Assembly (NCBI RefSeq): GCF_900102435.1
Contig: NZ_FNBU01000012.1
Location: forward strand, 1 to 64,000
Length of the DNA: 64,000 nt
Origin: Sporolituus thermophilus DSM 23256
GTDB lineage: Bacteria > Bacillota > Negativicutes > Sporomusales > Thermosinaceae
Direction: 5' to 3'
The notes beneath the pieces were generated by a model, which was not told the DNA's origin, did not search any database, and saw only the letters and a program-made list of their open reading frames with translations. This document shows positions 1-7,972 of this stretch, in pieces. The translations under genes were made by a program, and so were the position numbers. Numbering within the stretch: the stretch's first letter is position 1; each line of letters begins with the position of its first letter.

Positions 1-220
1 CTACCCAGCCAGGACGAAGCATCTTATCTTGTTTGATCAGCTGGTCCATTTTTTCTAAAACCGCCTTGACGATCGTGCGCCCTACGTCATGTAGTTTATT
101 TTGTAACAGCCGCTCAAATTTCTGAAAATCCATCTCATACAATAAACGCTCAAATTCTTTCTCGTCTTCTTCCAACTTCGAAAGGATAACCTCTTTGATA
201 TATCGAATAAATACTGTCAT
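1..220 (-). mobile_element. ISLre2-type (UPF0236) transposase, N-terminal fragment cut by window edge
   Basis: The frame is open from an ATG at 220 to base 1, giving 73 codons that continue beyond the window. The peptide begins MTVFIRYIKEVILSKLEEDE, a charged helical start followed by 'FERLL..KLHDVGRTIVKAVLEKMD'-like text. This resembles the N-terminus of ISLre2/UPF0236 transposases, where a conserved helix with G-R-x-I/L precedes the catalytic region. The catalytic DDE part is not in the window. An inverted repeat lies immediately upstream (221-284). The family call rests on N-terminal resemblance only; an unrelated helical protein is the alternative. Confidence 0.6.
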
Positions 221-284
221 GAAGACATCACCCCTGGGTAATCTTTTTGGATTACTCATCCCGTCGAAGGATGGTGATGTCTTC
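221..284. repeat. 12-bp inverted repeat directly upstream of the transposase
   Basis: GAAGACATCACC at 221-232 is perfectly repeated in inverse as GGTGATGTCTTC at 273-284, with a 40-nt spacer. The first arm touches the transposase start codon. Transcribed from outside, this hairpin would sequester the start region, a known way for insertion sequences to silence read-through expression. The role here is inferred. Confidence 0.6.
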
Positions 285-433
285 TTCTTTTTTCTTCCTC
301 AAAAATCCTACAGTAATTTTACACTAACACAATCAAAAAATGGAAATTTATTCCAAACCGTGAGCTAGTCGTCGTATAAACCATAGCTATGGCAATATAT
401 GCGTAAAAAAACGGTGCTTGGTAAGCCACCCAA

Positions 434-460
434 TGAAAAAGGATCGGATAACCCGATCCC
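434..460 (-). terminator. Rho-independent terminator after the 3D-domain gene
   Basis: GGATCGG (441-447) pairs with CCGATCC (453-459). On the minus strand the stem is followed by TTTTTCATTG. It starts one base after the stop codon of the gene at 462. Confidence 0.8.
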
Positions 461-461
461 C

Positions 462-1205
462 TTATTCAAGTACGTACACTTTTACTTTTTTAATGCCATA
501 GTCAAGGGCTTCACTCCGCGTATTGAAAGCCAGGTCGATACGGTTACCTTTAATGGCACTACCTTGGTCCTCGGCAATCGCTTCACCATAGCCTTCCACC
601 CAAAGCCGGGTCCCCATAGGGATTACATTAGGGTCAACCGCGGCAACGCCTTTGCGCACTTTGCCGCCCATATAGGTCTTATCTCCCCATTTGCCGTTAT
701 CCAGCGGACCGGGGGCATAAGCGGTAGCCGTCATATCCAGGACACGCTTATAGTTTTGTGGCGCTCCCATTAGAGAATTATTAGTGCGCACACTTTGCGG
801 CGCCAGAACATTATTAAGATTAAACAGCATGGAGATAACGGCCAATTCCTTTTCATAAGAAACCAGACGGGCGCCTAAAGTTTGCTCGACTTCTTGCCGA
901 AGGGCGGTTTCAACATCCTTATTTAGGTTCCTGTTCGCGGCAGAGGCGATAACTGCACCCGCTTCTTTCGATTGACTTGCTTTTTCCAAGGCTGTTTTGG
1001 CGAGTAAATCCCACAACGCTTCTTTCTTGCCTTGTTCTAAATCCTTCTTTACTCTCAGCAATTCTTGCACCCGTACCATATTGGGGTCGGCAGTGACAAC
1101 TTCTGCGAGCTTGTCCTCAAGAAAAGCAGCATGTACCTGCGGCAATACAGGAGAAAACATATTGATGGTCAACGCCATCAAAGTGATAACTGCAGCTTTC
1201 TTCAC
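462..1205 (-). CDS. Secreted 3D-domain protein, probable peptidoglycan lytic transglycosylase-like
   Basis: 247 aa from a GTG at 1205, with AAGGAG seven bases upstream. Residues 1-26 form a signal peptide ending VHA. The middle is a helical, charged stretch. The last ~90 residues are a 3D (Asp-Asp-Asp) domain: TATAYAPG, AVDPNVIPMGT, then AIAEDQGSAIKG and RIDLAF, which supply the three conserved aspartates of the MltA-like double-psi barrel. Such domains are found in YuiC/YocH-type cell-wall hydrolases of Firmicutes. It should act outside the membrane on glycan strands. It is monocistronic, with a terminator right after the stop. The exact bond cleaved cannot be told from sequence. Confidence 0.85.
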   Translation of the reverse strand: MKKAAVITLMALTINMFSPVLPQVHAAFLEDKLAEVVTADPNMVRVQELLRVKKDLEQGKKEALWDLLAKTALEKASQSKEAGAVIASAANRNLNKDVETALRQEVEQTLGARLVSYEKELAVISMLFNLNNVLAPQSVRTNNSLMGAPQNYKRVLDMTATAYAPGPLDNGKWGDKTYMGGKVRKGVAAVDPNVIPMGTRLWVEGYGEAIAEDQGSAIKGNRIDLAFNTRSEALDYGIKKVKVYVLE

Positions 1206-1280
1206 AATTCATCTCCTTTCCCCTCTTGCTCCCCCCATTGTACCATATTGTTTACATAATTAACAAACGGTAATTTTAAC

Positions 1281-1308
1281 AAAAAAACCGGCCAGATAAT
1301 CGGCCGGC
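1281..1308 (-). terminator. Terminator after comB
   Basis: CCGGCC (1288-1293) and GGCCGG (1302-1307) form a stem. On the minus strand it is followed by seven T. It lies just downstream of the gene ending at 1313. Confidence 0.8.
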
Positions 1309-1312
1309 TTAT

Positions 1313-2014
1313 TCAGGCTATTGTAATAATGCCATCACAATATTGGGGAACTACCGCAAAAATATCGTGCCGGAGACAAAAAGCCACATCATCGGCAAAA
1401 CCGATTTCACGTAAATAACGCCCGTGCGACGAAGCCATCACCGTTTCAAGCAGCTCGGAGCGAACCCCCTCGTACATGGCACGGGCGGCAAGAGCTTTAT
1501 CACTAAGAGTGGCCGATAAACCGCAACAGCGAACAAGCAGACCGGCACAGAGGACGTCCTCTATGGAAAAACGTCCTTCCGTACCGGCGCAGAGAAATAC
1601 AACATCCCGCCCCATGTTGGCCAAACACTCACATACAGCCGTAGCATTGACAAATCCTGCCGTAAAAACGGCGGCGGCATTGCGCGCAAAGTTCAGCGCC
1701 CTAGTTCCGTTTGTCGTCGTCATAATAATCGTTTTACCATCCACTATATTGCGTACATACTCAAACGGGGAATTGCCAAGCTGAAAGCCAGGTATTATAA
1801 GCCCTTTTCTTTCACCCGCCAGTAATGCGTCAGGAAAACGATCCTGCTTTAAAGCAACGGCCTCTGCGACCGTCGCCGCGGGGACTAGCTTCCGGCAGCC
1901 ATTGGCAAAAGCCGTGGCAATGGATGTTGTGGCGCGTAAAACATCAATAACAACGACAACACTAGCAGAAGACGCTAGATAATCATCTGGCGTAAAACAT
2001 ACATCGATTTGCAA
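1313..2014 (-). CDS. comB: ComB-like 2-phosphosulfolactate phosphatase
   Basis: 233 aa from a TTG at 2014; a weak GTAGGTG site precedes it and no ATG fits better. Family features are VVVVIDVLRATTSIATA near the N-terminus, LLAGERKGLIIPGF in the middle and MTTTNGTRAL for the phosphate site. The ComB family hydrolyses 2-phosphosulfolactate to sulfolactate in coenzyme M synthesis, but it is widespread in bacteria that make no coenzyme M, so the physiological substrate is uncertain. The start lies 8 nt after the stop of the AllC-like gene, so the two are co-transcribed. A terminator follows. Confidence 0.85.
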   Translation of the reverse strand: MQIDVCFTPDDYLASSASVVVVIDVLRATTSIATAFANGCRKLVPAATVAEAVALKQDRFPDALLAGERKGLIIPGFQLGNSPFEYVRNIVDGKTIIMTTTNGTRALNFARNAAAVFTAGFVNATAVCECLANMGRDVVFLCAGTEGRFSIEDVLCAGLLVRCCGLSATLSDKALAARAMYEGVRSELLETVMASSHGRYLREIGFADDVAFCLRHDIFAVVPQYCDGIITIA

Positions 2015-2022
2015 TAAAACAC

Positions 2023-3240
2023 CTACTTTGCCAATTCATAGAGGACTTCCGTCAATACACGGATGCCTGCCTCAATATCCTGGGGAGAAGCGTACTCATC
2101 CGGATTATGGCTAATGCCGTTAGCGCAAGGAATGAAAATCATGCCGGACGGAGCGATTTGGGCTATATTCATGGCATCATGACCCGCGCCACTATTGATA
2201 TGCCGGTAAGAAACGCCTAGCTTGCGGCAAGCAGTCTCGATGACTTCAATAACATCGGAATGAAGCTGAACGGGTTTATCAGAAGATAAAACTTCGATAG
2301 CCACAGGTGTTTCCTGCGCCTCGGCAATGGTACTAACCGCATCCTTGATGTCTTGTAAAGTCTCGATGATACTTTCATGATCAACACCCCGGATATCCAC
2401 CCACATCTCAACCCGCCCGGGAATAACGTTCATGACATTCGGATAAACCTTGATGGCGCCGACAGTTCCTACTGTGCCCTTATGGGATTGTTCTGACGCA
2501 ACCTCCTGGACGGCTAGTATCACCATGGCAGCACTAACCAGCGCGTCCTGGCGCTGATCCATTGGGGTAGTACCGGAATGGGCGGCCGTTCCTTTAATAG
2601 TTATTTTTAACCTGGTCGGCGCAGCAATAGCGCCGACAATGCCAATTTGGACACCCTCTTTTTCAAGAACAGGCCCCTGTTCGATATGCAGTTCCACAAA
2701 AGCTTTAATCTCGCCTGGCGACCGGCTAACGCCAGACAACGCTTCAAAATCCAGCCCGCAGCGTTTCAGTACGTCGGGAAAACTATTCCCTTCCTGATCC
2801 CGCGCTTTGCTCCAGGCCAATAGATTAGCGGCGCCAACCATTGCCTTGCTGCCCATGGTGGCGAACCCGAACCGGCTCGATTCCTCGGCAGCAAAAATAA
2901 TCAGCTCCACGGGATGAGTAAGAGGCCCGCGTGCTTTTAATTCTTTAATAGCGGCAAGCCCCCCTACGACGCCGACAACTCCATCGTATTTACCGCCTTC
3001 GGGGACGGTATCAAGGTGGGAACCGGTAACAACAGCGGGAGCATTGGGGGCAGTGCCATCCATACGGCCGATAACGTTACCAATCTGGTCCACCCGTACA
3101 ACCAACCCTGCTTCACGCATCAACCCCATTATGTATTCCCTCGCCTGAAGATCAGCGGTAGTATAAGCCAGACGCGTAACACCCTGTTCGCCCTTACCCC
3201 ACTGCGCAATACGCTCAATTGTTTCATTGACCCAGTCCAT
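2023..3240 (-). CDS. AllC-like Zn-dependent amidase/hydantoinase family (M20) hydrolase
   Basis: 405 aa from the ATG at 3240, chosen because AAGGGGG sits eight bases upstream; an ATG at 3258 without a good site would add six residues. The M20 dimetal ligands are visible: TGSHLDTVPEGGKYDG (His, Asp and Asp), EESSRFG (Glu), ELHIEQGP (His) and GAGHDAMN (His). This matches allantoate amidohydrolase / N-carbamoyl-L-amino acid amidohydrolase / beta-ureidopropionase, which cannot be told apart by eye. No other purine or hydantoin genes are nearby. It is followed closely by comB, whose relationship to this activity is unknown. Confidence 0.85.
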   Translation of the reverse strand: MDWVNETIERIAQWGKGEQGVTRLAYTTADLQAREYIMGLMREAGLVVRVDQIGNVIGRMDGTAPNAPAVVTGSHLDTVPEGGKYDGVVGVVGGLAAIKELKARGPLTHPVELIIFAAEESSRFGFATMGSKAMVGAANLLAWSKARDQEGNSFPDVLKRCGLDFEALSGVSRSPGEIKAFVELHIEQGPVLEKEGVQIGIVGAIAAPTRLKITIKGTAAHSGTTPMDQRQDALVSAAMVILAVQEVASEQSHKGTVGTVGAIKVYPNVMNVIPGRVEMWVDIRGVDHESIIETLQDIKDAVSTIAEAQETPVAIEVLSSDKPVQLHSDVIEVIETACRKLGVSYRHINSGAGHDAMNIAQIAPSGMIFIPCANGISHNPDEYASPQDIEAGIRVLTEVLYELAK

Positions 3241-3302
3241 TCTTCTCGCCCCCTTCATTTTACCTTATTGTGAGTATACCCCCCAATTGGCAATTAATCC
3301 AA

Positions 3303-3974
3303 CTAGCCCAAAATATCTTGTTTTACCTTCTCAAAGCCGAGACGGTCAATCATCATACCCATACGTTCATAGTTACGAGCATTTTCTTTATAATATGTAA
3401 TAATTCTATCAACTAATGGCAAAACAGCGTCCGGCGCTACATGTTCAGCCAACAGATTTGCCAGCCGGGGTTTTATGCCCGCGTTGCCGCCAATTAGGAT
3501 ATGGTAGCCCTTAGGCGTTCCGATAATCCCCAGGTCTTTGATCGCCGGTTCGGCACAGGAATTCATACAACCGCTAACGCCGATTTTAAACTTTGAGGGA
3601 AGGTTCATACCATGGTAACGCTCGTCCAAGGCAAGTCCAAGCGTTACCGCGTCCTGCTGCGCCCGCTTGCAGAAATGGGTAGCCGGACAGATTTTCACAC
3701 TCCGCACACATAACCCTACCGCATGACCTTTGCTCATGCCGAGTTCTGACCAGGCGGCGTCAATTTTATCCGGCTCAATCCCAACAATGGCAATCCGCTG
3801 CGCCGACGTTACCTTGAGCGCTTTCGCCCCGTATTTTTCCGCTACGTCGGCTAATTTGCGCAAAAGATTAGGATCTAAAATAATGCCACCCGGTATGTGG
3901 GGAGCAATAGCATAGGTTTCGTTATCTCTTTGCAAGATTGCGCCTTTATCCAGCATATCAGTCTTTACTTCCAT
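3303..3974 (-). CDS. Small siroheme/[4Fe-4S] nitrite-sulfite reductase-like protein
   Basis: 223 aa from the ATG at 3974, with AGGAGG six bases upstream; a longer ATG start lacks a site. The order is an N-terminal ferredoxin-like half domain (AIAPHIPGG..VTSAQRIAIVG), then CPATHFCKRAQQD and, about 36 residues on, GVSGCMNSCAEP. The two Cys pairs (C-x5-C and C-x3-C) are the [4Fe-4S]-siroheme ligands of the SiR/NiR family. At ~220 aa it is half the usual subunit length, like the small clostridial and archaeal SiR-like proteins. There is no partner flavoprotein gene beside it, so the electron donor and substrate are unknown. Confidence 0.8.
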   Translation of the reverse strand: MEVKTDMLDKGAILQRDNETYAIAPHIPGGIILDPNLLRKLADVAEKYGAKALKVTSAQRIAIVGIEPDKIDAAWSELGMSKGHAVGLCVRSVKICPATHFCKRAQQDAVTLGLALDERYHGMNLPSKFKIGVSGCMNSCAEPAIKDLGIIGTPKGYHILIGGNAGIKPRLANLLAEHVAPDAVLPLVDRIITYYKENARNYERMGMMIDRLGFEKVKQDILG

Positions 3975-4038
3975 GATAATCCTCCTAAACATTAATTTGG
4001 TACAAATAATTATTTGCCATTAACCGTCTAATTCCTGC

Positions 4039-4063
4039 AAAAAAATAACACCGTTGCCGGTGT
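4039..4063 (-). terminator. Terminator after the 43-residue ORF
   Basis: ACACCG (4048-4053) and CGGTGT (4058-4063) with loop TTGC. The minus strand then reads TTATTTTTTTG. Its position 20 nt after the small ORF supports that ORF being a real transcription unit. Confidence 0.65.
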
Positions 4064-4082
4064 AGTAAGAAAAGCAGGTATT

Positions 4083-4214
4083 CTACATGACGAAGGAAAC
4101 AACCATGGTAAACAAGATAGCGGCGGCCATTACCCCGCCGATAATTAGGGCGGTACGGTTGAGATTACTGACATCATTTTTGTGATAAGCCCGTTTGCTC
4201 GTACCTTTTACCAC
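4083..4214 (-). CDS. 43-residue single-pass membrane protein, unknown function
   Basis: A GTG at 4214 is preceded by AGGGGG at seven bases. The product is 43 aa: a basic, polar N-terminus (MVKGTSKRAYHKND) and one hydrophobic segment (residues ~24-43, ALIIGGVMAAAILFTMVV). It ends 20 nt before a clear terminator. The combination of ribosome site, one membrane helix and terminator argues for a real gene; no family is recognised. It lies between the SiR-like gene and the ABC exporter. Confidence 0.5.
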   Translation of the reverse strand: MVKGTSKRAYHKNDVSNLNRTALIIGGVMAAAILFTMVVSFVM

Positions 4215-4348
4215 AGCGTATCCCCCTGGAAAGAAGAATATCTACTTATAATTTTACGAATTTTGGTTGTTTTGACAAGAGCTTACAGCATTTTGTTCAT
4301 AAAACCGGCATCAAAACGGATAGTTAATAGACATAGCCTGCCAAAAAA

Positions 4349-6124
4349 CTACTGGCTGCAATAAAGCCGATAATAAAAACCACGCCTGGCCATTAACGTT
4401 TCGTGGGTCCCCTCTTCGACAACCCGGCCTTTGTGTAAAATGAGAATTTTATCGGCCCGCTCGATTGTCGAAAGACGATGGGCAATAACCAGCATACTGC
4501 GCTTTTGCCCAATCTTTTCAAGAGCGTTTTGAATCATAGCCTCGGTTTGGCTGTCAACGCTCGATGTCGCTTCATCTAAAACCAAAATATCAGGCTGGAC
4601 GGCTAATGCCCGGGCCAAAGATAACAACTGCCGCTGCCCTGCGGATAGCAGCGCCCCTTGGTAACCTACTTCGGTATTATAGTGGTGCGGCAGCTCCCGC
4701 ACAAAACGGTCCAAGTTGGCCATCTTCGCCGCCCAAACAATCTGCTCCGTCGTCATGGCCGGATCATATAGACTGATGTTGTCGGCCACCGTCCCTTTAA
4801 AGACATGCACATCCTGAAATACCGCTCCAATTTTCTTGCGCAGCAGACGGGGATGTATATCTTTAATATCAATGCCGTCAATGGTAATCCGTCCGCGCTG
4901 CGGTTCATAAAACCGCAGCAGTAGCCGCAGGACGGTTGTTTTCCCCGATCCCGACAGACCGGCAATACCGACAAATTCGCCCGGCATGATTTCAAAAGAG
5001 AGACCGCGCAACACCCACTCCTGCTCCTGATAGGCAAACCAGACGTTTTCAAAAGCAATGCGCCCGGTAAAGGCCAAGTCGCGCGTATATTTGTATTGGT
5101 CTTGACCCTCGGCCGGCGCTGCGTCGGTAAGTAGGTCATATACCCGTTCGGCAGCGGCAATCGCCGACTGCAGCAGATTATACTTTTCCGCCAAATCTTT
5201 AATTGGCCAAAAAAATTTTTCCACATACCGTAAAAAAGCAATAACCACGCCAACATCAATGCTTCCTGCCTTTTGCCAACCGCTCGACCACAGTACCAAA
5301 ATAATTGCAATAGTATATATAACTTCTACTAATGGCCGAAATATTGCAAAGGTTCGCATTTCTTTTAGCCCCGCCCCCAGGTAATCCCGGTTCAGGGCGG
5401 CGTATTCCTGTTCTGTCCGGTTAAAGCGGGCAAAGCCCTTGACGGCGAGGATACCGTTTAATGTTTCCTGAATGAAGGTATTAATGGCGGCTGTCCGTTC
5501 ACGAACTAGACGATAGGCCTGACGGGCATACTTTTGATAAGTTGCTGCCATAACAACCATCAAGGGAACAACCGCAAAAGATATTAAGGCCATTTGCCAA
5601 TCCATTACCAACATGGCGATAACGATGCCGGTCAGAATGATACTATCGCCGGCAAATGCCACTAATACATCGGTATATAGATCACGGAGGGCTTCTATGT
5701 CATTAGTAACCCTTGTCACCATCCGGCCTACCGGTTGTTCCGCCGCCTCCCGGTATGGCTGTCCGGTCAATCTGGTAAAAACTTTTTGACGGACATCAAA
5801 AATAATACGCTGCCCAATATACTGAAGAAGATAAGCTTGTCCATATGCTAGCACGGCACCGGAAACAATGGTAGCCACATAGATGCCGGCAGTACGCATA
5901 AGACCTGCCGCGTCCTTAACGGCAACCTGTTCATCAATAGCTATTTTTAATAAATAGGGGCGGACAAGGTCGGCGGCCGTTCCTAACAGCATTACCAGCA
6001 GCGCCGCCGCAAACAGACCTTTGAACGGCCGGGCATAAAGCCACAGTAGCCGGAGCATTCTTTCGTCAATTCGCCGGGCGCTGTCAGTAGTATCATAGTC
6101 TTTTCCGCGAAAGTACATGCTCAT
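4349..6124 (-). CDS. ABC exporter half-transporter, catalytic-site subunit (MdlB/BmrD/TM288-like)
   Basis: 591 aa: a six-helix membrane domain (residues ~30-320) then an ATPase domain. Seen are Walker A GLSGSGKTT, signature LSAGQ (second position altered from LSGGQ), Walker B ILVLDEATSSVD with the catalytic Glu, and the H-loop VIAHRLST. The ATG overlaps the upstream partner's TGA (ATGA at 6121-6124), so the two are translationally coupled. The pattern of one altered signature here and a Glu-to-Asp change in the partner is typical of heterodimeric multidrug or lipid-linked exporters. Substrate unknown. Confidence 0.9.
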   Translation of the reverse strand: MSMYFRGKDYDTTDSARRIDERMLRLLWLYARPFKGLFAAALLVMLLGTAADLVRPYLLKIAIDEQVAVKDAAGLMRTAGIYVATIVSGAVLAYGQAYLLQYIGQRIIFDVRQKVFTRLTGQPYREAAEQPVGRMVTRVTNDIEALRDLYTDVLVAFAGDSIILTGIVIAMLVMDWQMALISFAVVPLMVVMAATYQKYARQAYRLVRERTAAINTFIQETLNGILAVKGFARFNRTEQEYAALNRDYLGAGLKEMRTFAIFRPLVEVIYTIAIILVLWSSGWQKAGSIDVGVVIAFLRYVEKFFWPIKDLAEKYNLLQSAIAAAERVYDLLTDAAPAEGQDQYKYTRDLAFTGRIAFENVWFAYQEQEWVLRGLSFEIMPGEFVGIAGLSGSGKTTVLRLLLRFYEPQRGRITIDGIDIKDIHPRLLRKKIGAVFQDVHVFKGTVADNISLYDPAMTTEQIVWAAKMANLDRFVRELPHHYNTEVGYQGALLSAGQRQLLSLARALAVQPDILVLDEATSSVDSQTEAMIQNALEKIGQKRSMLVIAHRLSTIERADKILILHKGRVVEEGTHETLMARRGFYYRLYCSQ

Positions 6125-7830
6125 TCCATATCACCGAAATCGGTTTGTTGTTCATAAAGCCGGCGGTATAGCCCATTTCTGGCAACCAACTCGTGATGGG
6201 TACCTTGTTCCACTATGCAACCTTTATCAATGACGACAATTAAATCGGCATCTTTTACCACCTTAACCCGTTGAGAGACCAGGATAGTGGTGCAACCTTG
6301 AATTGTTTCCCGTAAATTAGCGAGCAGTTCGGCCTGGGTCTGGTAATCAAGGGCGGAAAAAATATCGTCAAGCAGCAATACCGGCGGCTTTTTAATAAGG
6401 GCTCGGGCAATACTGATACGCTGTTGCTGCCCGCCAGAAAGAACTCTTCCTCTTTCTGCTAACAGTGTTTCGAACCCGAAAATTTTTTTATCAATCGCCT
6501 CTTTTACAATAGCTTTCCTGGCCGCATCCTCAATCTCTGTTCGCGAATAAGCCTTATCAAAGCCGATATTGTCCCCTACCGTCCGGGCGAAAAGAATGTT
6601 TTCCTGAGGAACATAGCCGAAAGCCTGCCGTAAACCAAAACAGTCTATTTCATGTATTTCCCGGCCGCCGATATAAATGGTGCCAACCGGCGGTTCGTAT
6701 AGGCGGAGAAGCAGTTTGAGTAATGTAGATTTACCGGCGCCGGTAGGACCGACAATACCAACCGTCTTGCCAGGCGGCACCGTTAACGAAAACTTTTGCA
6801 AGGCCGGTTTTTCCGATAATCTATACCGGAATGATAAATTTACGATTTCAATGGCACTATTACGCAAATCAGGTATTGATGCTTCGGCGTAACATTCGTC
6901 CGTCCGTTCTGTCAGAATATTGGCCAGACGGGTTAGCGACGCCGTGCCGCGCTGGATAATGTTAATCAAATAGCCAAGTCCCATGACCGGCCAGATAATA
7001 AGCCCTAAATAGCCAATAAAGGCGGTAAAATCGCCAACAGTAATTGTACCTTCGATAAGCAGTAAACCACCGACATACAGGGCTATGGCATAACTCACAA
7101 GCGGCGCCAGATGGGTAAGCGGTATATACGCCGCCTGTAACTTCGCCATAGCCATGTTACTGGCCATCGCCTTTTCGCTCTCGGCTTTAAATTTTGCCGC
7201 CGCCCTCTGCTCCGCGGCAAAACCTTTAATAACCTGCAGTCCGGAAAATATTTCCTGGGAAAACGCCGTCAAGGCGGCAAACTGTTCCTGAACGGCCCGA
7301 AACCGCCGGTGTACAGTATCGCCCATCCAGGTAGCCAATACTAAAATCACTGGCAGCGGTAGAACGGCCAATACAGTTAACCCCCAATGGATTTGGCTCC
7401 CCATGACCAAGAGCGACACCAGCCCCATAATAACAGCATCAACGAACAACATGCTGCCAAGCCCAACGGCAACCCGGACTGCGGAAATGTCGTTGGTAGT
7501 CAACGCCATAATCTGCGCCGGTCCGTGCCGGTCATAATAATCCATCGGTAAACGCAAAGCATGCTGGTACAACTGTTCGCGCAGGTAAAATTCTAAAAGC
7601 CGGGCGCTACCCATAATTCCTTCCCGGTACAAATACCGAACCAAGGCAATAGCGGCCGTAACGACTCCCAGCAGTATGAGGTCACGGTTTAAAGCGTTGT
7701 CTGTGGTAGCAAGATGATCGATAGCGTTGCCAATTAGGCGGGGAATATATAGTTGCAGGATATCGGCAACCATTAAAAAGATAATGCCCAAACAATAGCG
7801 CCGCCATATCTTGCGAAAAAAGGGATACAA
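6121..7830 (-). CDS. ABC exporter half-transporter, degenerate-site subunit (MdlA/BmrC/TM287-like)
   Basis: 569 aa from a TTG at 7830. No ribosome site fits that TTG; a CTG at 7848 has GAGGTG seven bases upstream and would add MQHLLF, so the true start may be there. Six membrane helices are followed by Walker A GPTGAGKST, signature LSGGQQQRIS and Walker B VLLLDDIFSALD, in which the catalytic Glu is Asp. The H-loop His is also replaced (VSQRVKVV in place of AHRL). Together with the partner's LSAGQ this makes one degenerate and one competent ATP site in the heterodimer. It is first in a two-gene operon behind the glutamine synthetase terminator. Confidence 0.88.
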   Translation of the reverse strand: MYPFFRKIWRRYCLGIIFLMVADILQLYIPRLIGNAIDHLATTDNALNRDLILLGVVTAAIALVRYLYREGIMGSARLLEFYLREQLYQHALRLPMDYYDRHGPAQIMALTTNDISAVRVAVGLGSMLFVDAVIMGLVSLLVMGSQIHWGLTVLAVLPLPVILVLATWMGDTVHRRFRAVQEQFAALTAFSQEIFSGLQVIKGFAAEQRAAAKFKAESEKAMASNMAMAKLQAAYIPLTHLAPLVSYAIALYVGGLLLIEGTITVGDFTAFIGYLGLIIWPVMGLGYLINIIQRGTASLTRLANILTERTDECYAEASIPDLRNSAIEIVNLSFRYRLSEKPALQKFSLTVPPGKTVGIVGPTGAGKSTLLKLLLRLYEPPVGTIYIGGREIHEIDCFGLRQAFGYVPQENILFARTVGDNIGFDKAYSRTEIEDAARKAIVKEAIDKKIFGFETLLAERGRVLSGGQQQRISIARALIKKPPVLLLDDIFSALDYQTQAELLANLRETIQGCTTILVSQRVKVVKDADLIVVIDKGCIVEQGTHHELVARNGLYRRLYEQQTDFGDME

Positions 7831-7908
7831 AAAAAGTAAATGCTGCAGTAGACATCACCTCTTGCTTTTATACAATTAACCTTATTGACTAATAATCCCT
7901 TTCGAAAA

Positions 7909-7950
7909 CAATAAAAACTGACCGCCAAAACAGACGGTCAGTTTTTATTG
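7909..7950 (-). terminator. Terminator after glutamine synthetase
   Basis: A perfect 16-bp stem, 7909-7924 against 7935-7950, with a 10-nt loop and A/T-rich arm ends. It works in either direction but lies 22 nt after the glutamine synthetase stop on the minus strand. Confidence 0.85.
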
Positions 7951-7972
7951 TTTATCTGGATGCTAAATTTTA

